DNA of 64,000 nucleotides from Nannocystis pusilla (GTDB lineage: Bacteria > Myxococcota_A > Polyangia > Nannocystales > Nannocystaceae): contig NZ_JAPNKE010000002.1 in assembly GCF_026626665.1 (NCBI RefSeq), positions 10,932,001-10,996,000 of the forward strand, in the 5' to 3' direction. This document shows, in pieces, positions 34,712 to 44,318 of this stretch. Made by a program: the position numbers and the translations under genes. Numbering within the stretch: position 1 is the stretch's first letter; every line of letters begins with the position of its first letter. The notes beneath the pieces are model-generated. The model was given only the letters and a program-made list of their open reading frames with translations. It searched no databases and was not told the DNA's origin.

Positions 34712-36572
34712 TGATCTTGAGCTTCAGCCCGCCCGGATACGCGTAGGACGTCACCGGCGTGTAGCCGATGTTGAGGATCCCGAACGGCGCGTCGCTCTCG
34801 GCCAGGTGGGCGCCCTCGGAGATCGGGAAGTCGGCGACCTCGTAGCCGCCGACGGCGTAGTAACCGGCGACGACCTGGCCGTCGATGATGACGTCGGGGT
34901 TGCCGGCGAGGCGGATGATCTGCGCGTAATGGATGGAGTAGCCGGTGCCGGTGACGAAGGCGTAGCGATCTAGCAATTGCTCGACCGGGACCATCTGGTA
35001 CATCGCAGGGTCGCCCGTGCCGGCGCCGCCGCTCTCGCCCTCGAGGTATTGCACCGGCATGAACGGCTTGTCGCCGTCGAACACGAAGCTGGTGTTGTTG
35101 GGGATCACGAGCTCCTTCCACTGGCCCTTGTCGAGCGTGAACGGGGTGCCCGGCTGGACCGGGGTGGTCGTGATCGTGGTCTGGTCCTCGCCGGCGTAGA
35201 CGCGCCAGTAGTGCTTCTCGGAGCCGCGCTTGGGCGAGTGGGCGCCGATGTACTGCTTGCCCCAATAGTCGAGCGGGATCACCTGCTCCTCGAGGTGGTC
35301 GCAGAAGACGACGTTGGCGGGCACGTTGGCGCAGTTGACGGCGCCGATGACCCAGATCGGCTTGTCGCCGTGGACGAAGGTGCCGGACAGGTCGGCGTCG
35401 TTGGGCGCGCGGACCTGCATCACGTCGAAGCGGTTCATCGTCACGGTGCCGGTCTGGTTGGCCGCGACCGCGGGCACGCCGGCGCCGGCGACGGTGCCGA
35501 TCGGCGGGGTCCACTGCACGACGGTGTTGTCGGCGGTGGCGACGATGTTGAAGTAGCTGGGGCGGTCCTCGCCGAACACGGTGTCACCATACGCGGTGAT
35601 GACGTGGTCCTGCCGCAGGGCGTGCTCGGGCAGCAGCATCGACGAGTCGTTGGTGGCCTGGGCGGTGATCGGCGAGTGCTGGTACGCGACGATCGGGATC
35701 GAGCTCTGCACGCGGTAGACGCCGCCCTTGCGCAGCGCCGAGGTCTTGTTGAAGGTCTGGTTGGTCAGCTGGAACTGCAGGGTGACGCCGGGCAGGAGGT
35801 TGGCCGGGGCGCCGGACGGCTGCTCGTTGTTGGTGCCGTCGGGGGTGAAGTAGAGCTGGACCGAGGCGGTCTTGGTCTTCGAGGTGTTGCCGACCACCAG
35901 CGAGTCGACGTTCGCGTAGTCGTAGTTGTCCTGGCGCACGGCGAAGAACGAGCAGCCGACCGAGCTCGGGGTCTCCTCGGCCAGGCTGCACAGCGACAGG
36001 CACTGGCCGCCGGCGCAGGTCTCCTCGGGCGCGCAGTCCACCGGCGGCAGCCAGGCGTCGCCCTGCTCGTTGCATTCCTTGTAGGCGTCCTCGCCCTCGC
36101 ACACTTTCTGGCCGGGGTTGCAGAAGGTGGCCGGACACGCGCCGTCGGTGCATTGCCCGCCGCCGGGGCACGGCTCGGGCGCGACGGTCTGACAGTCGTC
36201 CTGACACACGAGCTGCTGGCCGTCGCGGTCGCAGCCAATGATTTCGCCGGGGTTGCAGGTGCACGCGTCGGTGGTGCTGCTCGTGGCGTCGGTGGTCGTG
36301 CTGACGACGCCGGTCTCCGACGTGGTCGTCGTCGTGGTCGAGTCGGTGGTGGTGGTGGACGTCGTGGTCGACTCGGACGCGGTGCCGGTGCCGGAGGCGT
36401 CGGTGGTCGAGGTCGTCGGCGCCGCGTCGGTCGTGGCGGTGCCCTGAGTGTCGGGGGCCGTCGTCGTCGCGGTGGTGCCCTGGGTCTGGCTGGCCGAGAC
36501 GGCGGAGTCGTCGCCGCCGCAGCCGACGAGCGCGACCGTGAATGCAGTGAGGGGCAAGCTGAGGCGATGCAT
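34698..36572 (-). CDS. Lipoprotein with IgGFc-binding-like domain
   Basis: 624 residues: signal and lipobox (TVALVGCGG), a Thr/Ser linker to about residue 105, a Cys-rich stretch of about 90 residues (CNPGEIIGCD, CPGGGQCTDGACP, CEGEDAYKEC), then a body of about 420 residues. The body resembles the IgGFc-binding N-terminal domain found in bacterial and animal surface proteins (IPIVAYQHSPITAQATNDSS, SYFNIVATADNTVVQWTP, GDKPIWVIGAVNCANVP, LDYWGKQYIGAHSP). It is a surface protein of unknown ligand. The family name comes from animal mucin-like proteins and does not imply antibody binding here. Confidence 0.78.
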   Translation of the reverse strand: MHRLSLPLTAFTVALVGCGGDDSAVSASQTQGTTATTTAPDTQGTATTDAAPTTSTTDASGTGTASESTTTSTTTTDSTTTTTTSETGVVSTTTDATSSTTDACTCNPGEIIGCDRDGQQLVCQDDCQTVAPEPCPGGGQCTDGACPATFCNPGQKVCEGEDAYKECNEQGDAWLPPVDCAPEETCAGGQCLSLCSLAEETPSSVGCSFFAVRQDNYDYANVDSLVVGNTSKTKTASVQLYFTPDGTNNEQPSGAPANLLPGVTLQFQLTNQTFNKTSALRKGGVYRVQSSIPIVAYQHSPITAQATNDSSMLLPEHALRQDHVITAYGDTVFGEDRPSYFNIVATADNTVVQWTPPIGTVAGAGVPAVAANQTGTVTMNRFDVMQVRAPNDADLSGTFVHGDKPIWVIGAVNCANVPANVVFCDHLEEQVIPLDYWGKQYIGAHSPKRGSEKHYWRVYAGEDQTTITTTPVQPGTPFTLDKGQWKELVIPNNTSFVFDGDKPFMPVQYLEGESGGAGTGDPAMYQMVPVEQLLDRYAFVTGTGYSIHYAQIIRLAGNPDVIIDGQVVAGYYAVGGYEVADFPISEGAHLAESDAPFGILNIGYTPVTSYAYPGGLKLKIINPQ

Positions 36573-36818
36573 GCCGCGACTTCAGCGCTGTCCGCCGCCT
36601 CCGCGCAAGGCCCTGCGCGGCGGGCAGACCCTGCGTGGACGCACGCAGCGCTGCGAATGTCGGGCCCGCTCCGAGGGGCTTGTCCGCGCGAGTCGCCGCG
36701 GTCGTGGTCCGCCGAGGGACGCGCGCCTCACCACGTCGGCCGCGCTCGGCCTCGCGGGATCGAGGGGAGCGCAGCGACGCGTGCTTCGGCGGCGCGTCGC
36801 TCGTGCGCTCGCTGGGCC

Positions 36819-37939
36819 TCAGCGGATCGTCGGCGAGGGCGCGCGGATCGGCTCGGGCGGATCGACCGGCGGCTTGCGCTGCTCCTGGCCGGCGTCGGGC
36901 CGCTGCGCGCGCGACCACGGCGGCAGTTGGACCGCGCGGCCGCTGCGGGCCGATTGCAAGATCGCCTCGACCACCCGGATGTCGGCCAGGCCCTCCTCGC
37001 CCGACGGCTCGGGCTCGCGGTCCTCGAGCACGCAGCGCGAGAACTCGACCAGCTCGGGCGCGAACTGGTCGCGCGCGGGGAACTTGTGCTCGCGGCTCTT
37101 GCCCTCGGTGGTGAGCACGAACTTCAGGCCCTGCTCGTAGTCGTAGATCGGATCGGCGTAGAGGTCGCCCTCGGTGCCGACGACCCGATAATAGCCCATC
37201 GACGAGCCGCCGAGGCTGACGGTGAGCTGGGCGACGCGGCCGCTGGCGAAGCGGAGGATCGCGCTGGTCGTCTCGTCGACGCCGTCGAAGCGCGCGTCGC
37301 CGCTGCTCGACACCGCGGCGAGGACCTCGATCGGCTCCTCGCGGAACAGGTAGCGGACGGCGTTGATCGGATAGACGCCGAGGTCGAGGAGGGCGCCGCC
37401 GGCGAGCTCGGCGCGGGTGCGGATGTCGCCGGGCCGGACCTGCTGGGTGAACAGGGAGCTGAACATCCGCGGGTCGCCGATCTTGCCGCCCTCGAGGGCC
37501 TCGATCGCCTGCAGGTTGGCGGCCTCGAAGTGGAGGCGGTAGGCGATCATCAGCTTGACGCGGTGCTCGCGACACACGCCGATCATCGCCTCGCAGTCGG
37601 CCACGGTCGGCGCCATCGGCTTCTCGCACAGGACGTGGACGCCCAGCTTCGCGGCGCGCTCGGTGAACTCGCGGTGGTGGGTGTTCGGGGTGGCGACGAA
37701 GACCGCGTCGACGCGGGCGCGCCGCAGCACGTCCTCGAATTCGCGGTAGTCGCCGAGGGCCTCGATGCTGGCGTAGCGCTCGGGCAGGGCCTCGCGCTTG
37801 ACGGGGTCGCCGGAGACGAGCGCGACCAGCTCGGATTCTCCCCGGCGTTGGCGAACGCGGGCAGGACCGCGACCTGCGCGATGTTGCCGGCGCCGACCAC
37901 GGCGTAACGGACCTTCTGGGTGGGTTTGTTCGTTGTCAT
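36819..37939 (-). CDS. Gfo/Idh/MocA family NAD(P)-dependent oxidoreductase (one frameshift)
   Basis: About 373 residues from ATG 37939 (MTTNKPTQKVRYAVVGAG). The Rossmann motif VVGAGNIAQVAVLPAFANAG is followed by a frameshift near 37845, then VFVATPNTHHREFTERAAK and the family signature LCEKPMAPTVADCEAM, MIAYRLHFEAANLQAI, GGALLDLGVYPINAVRYLF and DQFAPELVEFSRCVLE. It oxidises or reduces a sugar or cyclitol; the substrate cannot be told. It lies near a sugar kinase and a GH65 phosphorylase but on the opposite strand. Confidence 0.87.
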
Positions 37940-38168
37940 GGCGCGGCAGGCTTTTGCGACGACCGGGTCCGGGCAATGCATACACCGCGAAGACGCGGCG
38001 CGCGGGACCCCGGACGCGGCTTCAAACCGCAGCGCGAGCGCTCGCGCAGGGACCGCGGGCGGAGCGGGCTCGGCCGTGTGCGATGATTGGAGCGCCGCCG
38101 GGCCGAGCCGCGGCGAGGCCCGCGGCGGACGGCTTGCGCGCGGTGAAAACACCGCTCACGGTCCCGGC

Positions 38169-38546
38169 GTGAACGACACACCGCTGGGTCATCGTCGCTG
38201 GGCCATCGCCGACGGGTACATTCCCCAGGGGAGCCACGGCCCCGAGCCGGAGATGACGAGCCACGAGACGGCCTCGATCCTCAACGCCTCGGATCGCGAC
38301 GCGCAGGTGCGATTCACGATTTACTTCGCCGATCGCGAGCCGGCCGGGCCGTACCGGGTGACGGTGCCGGCCCGGCGCACGCGACACGTGCGCTTCAACG
38401 ACCTCGACGATCCGGAGCCGATCCCGCGGGCCACCGACTTCTCGTGCGTGATCGAGTCGGATCAGCCGATCGTGGTCCAGCACACTCGCCTCGACTCGCG
38501 CCAGGCCGAGAACGCGCTCATCACGACGATCGCATTTCCGGCCTGA
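38169..38546 (+). CDS. Sensory rhodopsin transducer (ASRT) family protein
   Basis: 125 residues from GTG 38169. The whole chain matches the small beta-sandwich family that includes Anabaena sensory rhodopsin transducer: RRWAIADGYIPQGSHGPEPE, SHETASILNASDRDAQV, YFADREPAGPYRVTVPARRT, RHVRFNDLDDPEPIPRATDF, VVQHTRLDSRQAENALIT. In Anabaena the protein binds a photoreceptor and DNA, but most homologs occur without rhodopsin, and the family is related to sugar-associated proteins. No rhodopsin gene lies in the window. It sits just ahead of the sugar kinase, which argues for a carbohydrate context. Confidence 0.88.
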   Translation: MNDTPLGHRRWAIADGYIPQGSHGPEPEMTSHETASILNASDRDAQVRFTIYFADREPAGPYRVTVPARRTRHVRFNDLDDPEPIPRATDFSCVIESDQPIVVQHTRLDSRQAENALITTIAFPA

Positions 38547-38594
38547 CCCGCGCCGCGGTCCTGCGGCCCCGACTCGGAGGATCTTTCAAGAAAG

Positions 38595-39543
38595 ATGAGC
38601 GCCGACGATCCCATCCTGCTCGCGCTGGGCAGCATCAACCTCGATCTGCAGGTCCGCGCCGACCGCTGGCCGGGGCCGGGCGAGACCTTGCCCGTCCGCG
38701 ACCTGCTGCGTACGGGCGGCGGCAAGGCGGCCAACCGCGCTTTTTGGCCCGCCGGCTCGGCGTGAAAGCATGTCTCCTGGGACATGTCGGCGACGACGAC
38801 TTCGGCGAGGAGGTGCTGCGCGGGCCCTGGACGTCGGGGTCGACGTCTCGCCGGTGGTCAAGGTCGCGGGGCAGATGACGGCATTGTCGATGATCGTGCT
38901 GCGGGCCGACGGCGACAAGACGATCTTGCTGGCGGCCAACGCCAACGACGCGTGGGGCGAGGCCGACATCGAGGCGGCGGTGAAGGTCGTGGAGGCGGCC
39001 CCGGCGGGTTCGGTGCTGACGGTCGATCTCGAGGTCCCGGTCGCGGTGGTGCGCGCGGCGGTGCGCGCGGCTCAGGCCCGGGGGTTCAAGGTCTTGCTCG
39101 ATCCATCGCCGGCCGAGCGCATGCAGGACGACCTCTACGCGATGGTCGACGTCATCACCCCCAACCCCGAGGAGACGCGCGGCCTGCTCGGCTTCGCCGT
39201 CGAGTCCGAGGCCGACGCAGTGAGGGCGGGCGAGCAGCTGGTCGCGCGCGGGGTCGGGGTCGCGTGCGTCAAGCTGACCGACGGCGGGGCCGCGCTGGTG
39301 AGCGCGGACCGGCGCGAGTTCGTGGCGCCGCTCGACGTCGAGGTCGTCGACAAGACGGGGGCGGGCGACGCGTTCGCGGGGGCGCTCGGGGTGGCGCTGC
39401 TCGAGCGGCAGGAGCTGCTGCAGGCGGTCAAGTTCGCGGCGGCGGCGTCGAGCCTGGCGTGTACGGTCTACGGGTCGCAGCAGTCCTACCCCGATCGCGG
39501 GCAGCTCGAGCGGGCGCGCGGCGGACGGGAGCGGGTGCGATGA
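38595..39543 (+). CDS. PfkB-family carbohydrate kinase, ribokinase-like (two frameshifts)
   Basis: From ATG 38595, about 315 residues. The N-terminal LALGSINLDLQVRADRWPGP and TGGGKAAN motif match ribokinases. The frame shifts near 38742 (in GCGCTTTTTGG) and again near 38822, with LARRLGVKACLLGHVGDDDF between. The C-terminal part carries DVITPNPEETRGLLGF and the anion-hole/catalytic motif VDKTGAGDAFAGALGVALL. The sugar substrate is unknown. Its stop overlaps the start of the GH65 gene, so the two are coupled. Confidence 0.87.
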
Positions 39544-41994
39544 GCCCGCACGACCGCGACGGGGCCCGGCTGGCGCCGTGGTCGGTCGTCTACGAGTCGT
39601 TCGACGAGGAGCACGAGGGGCAGCGCGAGGCCCTGTGCGCGCTCGGCAACGGCCACTTCGTCACCCGCGGCGCGGTCCCCTGGGCGGCCGCCGGCGGGCC
39701 GCATTATCCGGGCACGTACCGCGCCGGTCTCTACAATCACAAGACCAGCGTGGTCGACGGGCAATCGCTGCACCACGAGGGTCTCGTCAATCTCCCCAAC
39801 TGGCTCCGCGTCGACATCGGCCTCGCCGAGGGCGAGTGGTTCTCGCTGGCGCGGGCGAAGGTGCACGAATATCGCCAGGAGCTCGATCTGCGCCAGGGGC
39901 TGCTCGTCCGTCGGGTCCGCTTCGAGATGGGCGGCCGGCGGGCGACGCTGACCGAGCGGCGGCTGGTCCACCTCGGGGAGACGCACCTGGCGGCGCAGCA
40001 GCTGCAGGTCGAGGTCGAAGGCGCGGGCGCGACGGTGCACCTGCGCTCCTGGCTCGACGGACAGGTGACGAACGCCAACGCCGACGAGTACCGCGGGGCC
40101 GACGGCGACCACCTCGAGCAGTTCGAGGTCGCGGCGCCGGGCGCGGGCCTGTTGACGCTGCGGGCGCGCACTTGCGGCTCGCGCCTCGAGTTCGCGCTGG
40201 CGACGCGCACGCGGGTGTTCGTCGAGGGCGGCGAGGTCGGGCCGCTGGAGGCGCGCATCGAGGGGGCCAAGGCGGTGGCGCTGCAGGCGGACGCCGAGCT
40301 GGAGACGGCAGGGCGCGTGACGCTCGAGAAGATCGCGGCGCTGTACGCCCGCCACGATCGCACCATCCGCGAGCCGCTCGAGGCGGCCAGCCTCGCGGTC
40401 GCGCGCGCCGACGACTTCGCGGCGCTGCTGCCGGCGCACACGCGCGCGTGGGCCGAGCTGTGGGACCGCTTCGACGTCGACGTCGAGGACGAGCAGGCGA
40501 CGACGACGACCCTGCGCCTGCACCTGTTCCACATCCTGCAGACGGTCTCGCCGCGCACGATCGGCCTCGACGCCGGAATCCCCGGGCGCGGCTGGCACGG
40601 CGAGGGCTACCGCGGGCACGTGTTCTGGGACGAGCTGTTCGTGTTCCCGGTGCTCGCCTATCGCCTGCCCGAGCTGGCGCGCTCGCTGCTGCTGTATCGC
40701 TACCGCCGCCTGCCGGCCGCGCGCTGCTGCCCGCGAGGCCGGCCTGCGCGGGGCGATGTTCCCGTGGCGCAGCGCCAGCGACGGCCGCGAGGTCAGCGAG
40801 CCGCGGCGCAAGAACTCGCGCTCGGGCCGGTGGATCGCCGACAACAGCTATTTGCAGCGGCACATCGGCGCGGCCGTGGCCTACAACGTCTGGCATTATT
40901 ACGAGATCACCGGCGACCGCGAATTCATGGTCGATCACGGCGCCGAGATGCTGGTGGAGATCGCTCGCTTCTGGGCCAGCGCGGCCGAGTTCGACCCGCA
41001 GCGGGAGCGCTTCGTCATCCGCGGGGTCGGCGGCCCCGACGAGTTCCACGACGCCTACCCCGACGCGCCCCGCCCGGGGCTCGACAACAACGCGTACACC
41101 AACGTCATGGCGGTGTGGACCTTGATGCGCGTCCGCCAGGCGCTGGAGCTGCTACCGGCGGGGGCGCGGCAGTCGCTGATCGAGAAGCTGGGGCTCGGCG
41201 CCGACGAGCGCGCGGCCTGGGAGGACATCGCCCGCCGCATGTTCGTGCCGTTCCACGGCGAGGGCCTCATCAGTCAGTTCGAGGGCTACGAGCGGCTGGC
41301 CGAGTTCGACTGGGACCTGTACCGCGCCCGCTACCACGACGACATCCACCGGCTCGACAACATCCTCGAGGCCGAGGGCGACACGGCCAATCGCTACAAG
41401 GTGTCGAAGCAGGCCGACGTGTTGATGCTGTTTTATCTGCTCGCGCCGGAGGATCTGCGGGCGATCTTCACCGGCCTGGGCTACGCGTGGGACGAGGGGA
41501 TGCTGGCCCGCAACACCCGCTATTACTTGCAGCGGACGTCGCACGGGTCGACGCTGTCGCGGGTGGTGCACGCGTGGGTGCTGGCGCGCTGCGATCCGGC
41601 CCACTCGTGGCAGATGCTGCGCGAGGCGCTGGGCAGCGACCTCGGCGACATCCAGGGCGGGACGACCGCGGAGGGCGTGCACCTCGGGGCGATGGCCGGG
41701 ACGATCGACATCTTCCAGCGCTGTTACACCGGGCTCGAGGCGCGCGAGGGGGCGCTGTGGCTGCGGCCGGCGCTGCCCGACGAGCTGAAGAGCGTGTCGT
41801 TCCGGCTGCGGCACCGCTGCGCGTGGCTGTGGCTGGCGGTGCGCAACGACTGCGTGACGGTGCGAGTCGACGACGACGCCGAGCACGCGGTGACGGTGCG
41901 GATCGACGGTCGCGCGGAGGCGGTCGCGCCGGGCGAGACGCGGACGTTCGCGGTCCCGCCGGCGCGCGAGCGCAGCGCGGGGGCGTGCGCGTGA
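39540..41994 (+). CDS. Glycoside hydrolase family 65 phosphorylase/hydrolase (one frameshift)
   Basis: About 818 residues. The N-terminal GH65 beta-sandwich (FVTRGAVPWAAAGGPHYPGT, YNHKTSVVDGQSLHHEG) leads into the alpha-toroid with GYRGHVFWDELFVFPVL. After a frameshift near 40728 it reads AMFPWRSASDGREVSEP, IGAAVAYNVWHYYEITGD, GGPDEFHDAYPDAPRPGLDNNAYTN with the catalytic Glu, VSKQADVLMLFYLL and HGSTLSRVVHAWVLARC. GH65 enzymes phosphorolyse or hydrolyse alpha-glucobioses (maltose, trehalose, kojibiose, nigerose); substrate is not assigned. Coupling to a sugar kinase suggests an intracellular disaccharide salvage route. Confidence 0.88.
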
Positions 41995-42454
41995 AGCTGG
42001 CGTATCACTGCTCTCACGAGCAGTTCGCGCCGAGCGAGCATTCGCGGGATGGCGAACCGTCGCGGGCCGGCCGCGCCGAGCCGCACGAAGCGCGGAGGCA
42101 TGGCATGAGCACTTGTCATTCGCGGGATGACGAACCGTCGCGGGGCGGAGCCGTGGTCTTGTCATTCGCGGGATGACGAACGGGTGTGGGCCGGCCTCGC
42201 CGATCAGGAGGGTGCGTCGTGCGACCTCGCCGTCTGCTCGCTGCGGCGTGTCGCCGCGGTCCCCAGCGCGGTCGTCGCCTCGCCCGGAGGCACGCGCTCG
42301 GCGGCGAGGGCTAGCGACTGTGCGCATGAGTCCGGCGCGCCGAGGACCCGGCGGCGGCGGCACGTGGGCCGGGAGCGAGCGATGGCGAGACGAGGCGTTG
42401 CCGGCAACGCCCGCTGGCACGCGGCGGGCGCTGGCGGAATCGGTGGGCTTGCGC
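41995..42454. other. Region between GH65 and sulfite oxidase genes
   Basis: No gene is seen apart from a possible long N-terminal extension of the oxidase, which I reject because the Tat signal starts at 42455. The left part holds the triple repeat described separately. Confidence 0.5.
42038..42184. repeat. Three copies of a CATTCGCGGGATGACGAAC-type repeat
   Basis: Copies at 42038-42066, 42115-42144 and 42161-42184 share CATTCGCGGGATG(A/G)CGAAC; the first two also share the following CGTCGCGGG. Copies 2 and 3 contain the inverted repeat GTCAT-TCGCGGG-ATGAC, so they can form a hairpin. The spacing is irregular. This is a different sequence from the dispersed GGACATGTCC family. Confidence 0.7.
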
Positions 42455-43624
42455 ATGGTTACGGGCGTGCAGATCCACGAGCGCTCGCGCCGTCGGTTCC
42501 TCGCGCTCGCGGGCGGCGGCTGGGTCACGGCCGCGCTCGCGTGCACGGCGGGCGGGCGAGCGCGCGGCGGCTCCGAGCTCGTCCAGGCGTTGCCGCCGGC
42601 GGTGTTCGTGCGCCACGGGGCGCACAACGCCGAGACGCGGCTCGAGAGCTTGCCGGTCGGCCGGCTCGTGACGCCGAACGATCACTTCTACGTGCGCAAC
42701 CATGGGCCGACGCCGCGGCTGTCGCCGACCGACTGGCGGCTGGAGATCCGCGGCGACGCGGCCCTGCGGCCCGTCAGCTTGACGTACGAGCAATTGGTCG
42801 CGCTGCCGACGGTGACGATCACGCGGTACCTCGAGTGCGCGGGCAACGGCCGGGCATACTTCTCCGAGCTGCTGGGTGTCGCGGTCGAGGGCGACCCGTG
42901 GCGCGACGGCGCCTACGGGGTGGCGGCGTGGACCGGCGTGCCGCTGGCGACCTTGCTCGAGCTGGCGGGCCTGCGGGGCAGCGCCGCGTGGGTCATGCCG
43001 GTCGGCCTCGACGCCGAGACCTACGCGCGGCCGATGCCGCTGGCCAAGGCGATGACCGCCGACACGATCCTCGCCCATCGCATGAACGGCGAGGTGTTGC
43101 CGATGGACCACGGGTTCCCGGCGCGCGTGGTCGTCCCGGGGTGGATCGGGGCGGCGAGCGTGAAGTGGGTCGGCGCGCTCGAGGTCTCGGCGCGCGAGCC
43201 GGCGGTCGAGGCCAACACCGAGGAGTACGTGATGCTCGGGGCCGACTACCGGAGCCCGCCGCCGGTGTTGACGACGGCGGTGGTCAAGAGCGCCGTCTGT
43301 CTGCCGTGGCCCGCGGTGCTGCCCGCCGGGCGACGGACGATCCACGGCCTCGCTTGGTCGCCGTTCGGGAAGATCGCCAAAGTCGACATCAGCCTCGACG
43401 GCGGCCGCACCTTCACCCGCACGGCGCGCCTCATCGGCGACAACTTGCCGGTCGCCGGCACGTGGTGGCAGCTCGAGCTCGATGCGCCGCCGGGCGACGT
43501 CACGATCACGCCGCGCGCCGTCGACGAGCACGGACCCACGCAGCCGTCGCTGTCGCAGCAGCGGCCGAACGACAAGGGCTATCTGTTCGCGGCCCCGGTG
43601 CCGCACCCGATCCGCTTCGTGTAG
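42455..43624 (+). CDS. Tat-exported sulfite oxidase-like molybdoenzyme
   Basis: 389 residues from ATG 42455. The twin-arginine signal RSRRRFLALAGGGWV starts near residue 9. The oxidoreductase molybdopterin domain shows NDHFYVRNHGPTP, TRYLECAGNGRAYF with the Cys ligand of molybdenum, and GFPARVVVPGWIGAASVKWV. The C-terminal Mo-co dimerisation domain has RTIHGLAWSPFGKIAKVDIS and GRTFTRTARL. It probably oxidises sulfite or a related compound in the periplasm. No cytochrome subunit gene is adjacent. Confidence 0.88.
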   Translation: MVTGVQIHERSRRRFLALAGGGWVTAALACTAGGRARGGSELVQALPPAVFVRHGAHNAETRLESLPVGRLVTPNDHFYVRNHGPTPRLSPTDWRLEIRGDAALRPVSLTYEQLVALPTVTITRYLECAGNGRAYFSELLGVAVEGDPWRDGAYGVAAWTGVPLATLLELAGLRGSAAWVMPVGLDAETYARPMPLAKAMTADTILAHRMNGEVLPMDHGFPARVVVPGWIGAASVKWVGALEVSAREPAVEANTEEYVMLGADYRSPPPVLTTAVVKSAVCLPWPAVLPAGRRTIHGLAWSPFGKIAKVDISLDGGRTFTRTARLIGDNLPVAGTWWQLELDAPPGDVTITPRAVDEHGPTQPSLSQQRPNDKGYLFAAPVPHPIRFV

Positions 43625-44318
43625 CCGGACTGTCGCTGCTCGCGCTGGCGCCGTCGGGGTCGACGGGGTTTTTGTAGCTGCAAGCGCCGTGAAGGCAGCG
43701 AGCGCCGTGAAGGCAGCGAGCGCCATGTGGCTGCAAGCGCTGTGAAGGCAGCGAGCGCCGTGAAGGCGGCGAGCGCCGTGACGGCTGTAAGCGCCGTGAT
43801 GCCTGGAGCATCGTGACGGGTGCAGGCGCCATGTGGCTGCAAGCGCCGTTGTAGTTGCAAGGGCCGGGATGGCCGCAAGCTTCGTGACAGCGGCAGGCTT
43901 CGTGATAGCAGCGAGCGCCGTGCGGGCCGCGAGCGATCGCGGGCGAGTTCGACGGGGGTGTCGCCGGATGCGGCAGGGTGCGCGGATCGCAATCACCGAA
44001 CGGCGAGTCGTGAGTGGTGCTCCGAGCATTCGTCGGGGGCCCCGGATTGCGCCACAGAGCCCCCACGTGGGGGCCGGGGCCCCGGCAATGGCTTTCGCGC
44101 TTGACTCTCCGGACCCGTTCGCGATAGCGAGGGGATGAGCTAGGATTCGTGTGCCCACGCTGCGACGTACGATTCGACCGACTCGCACCTCACCATTGTG
44201 GTGGGGCGAGAATTGACGTCACTGGCACGTTCGACCCTGGCCGACCCGGGCGAATGAGGCCCGGCCCCGCGGCTCCGCGCCGCCATCGACCGATCCGCTC
44301 TCGACAAGGACGCTCGCC
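43625..44318. other. Non-coding region with minisatellite
   Basis: Apart from the 18-bp tandem array at 43676-43945, the right half (43946-44318) shows no gene; it should contain the promoter of the protease gene. GGCCCCGGATTGCGCCACAG and CCCACGTGGGGG inverted sequences occur near 44035-44075 without an obvious role. Confidence 0.5.
43676..43945. repeat. Minisatellite: about 15 degenerate copies of an 18-bp unit
   Basis: The unit GCAGCGAGCGCCGTGAAG recurs with variants such as GCTGCAAGCGCCATGTGG every 17-19 bp from 43676 to 43945. The left half is near-perfect and the right half more diverged, as expected for an array growing from one side. Units differ by one or two bases and some have length changes, so no continuous coding frame is kept. 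Confidence 0.85.

Noticed and set aside
34977..37907. 976-codon plus-strand open frame
   Set aside because: Shadow of the IgGFc-like lipoprotein and the Gfo/Idh/MocA gene; low-complexity translation.
38169..38546. Reading the ASRT homolog as proof of a sensory rhodopsin system
   Set aside because: No rhodopsin or transducer gene is in the window, and most family members occur without one.
42173..42454. 94-residue N-terminal extension of the sulfite oxidase
   Set aside because: The Tat signal RSRRRFLAL must be near the N-terminus, which fits ATG 42455.
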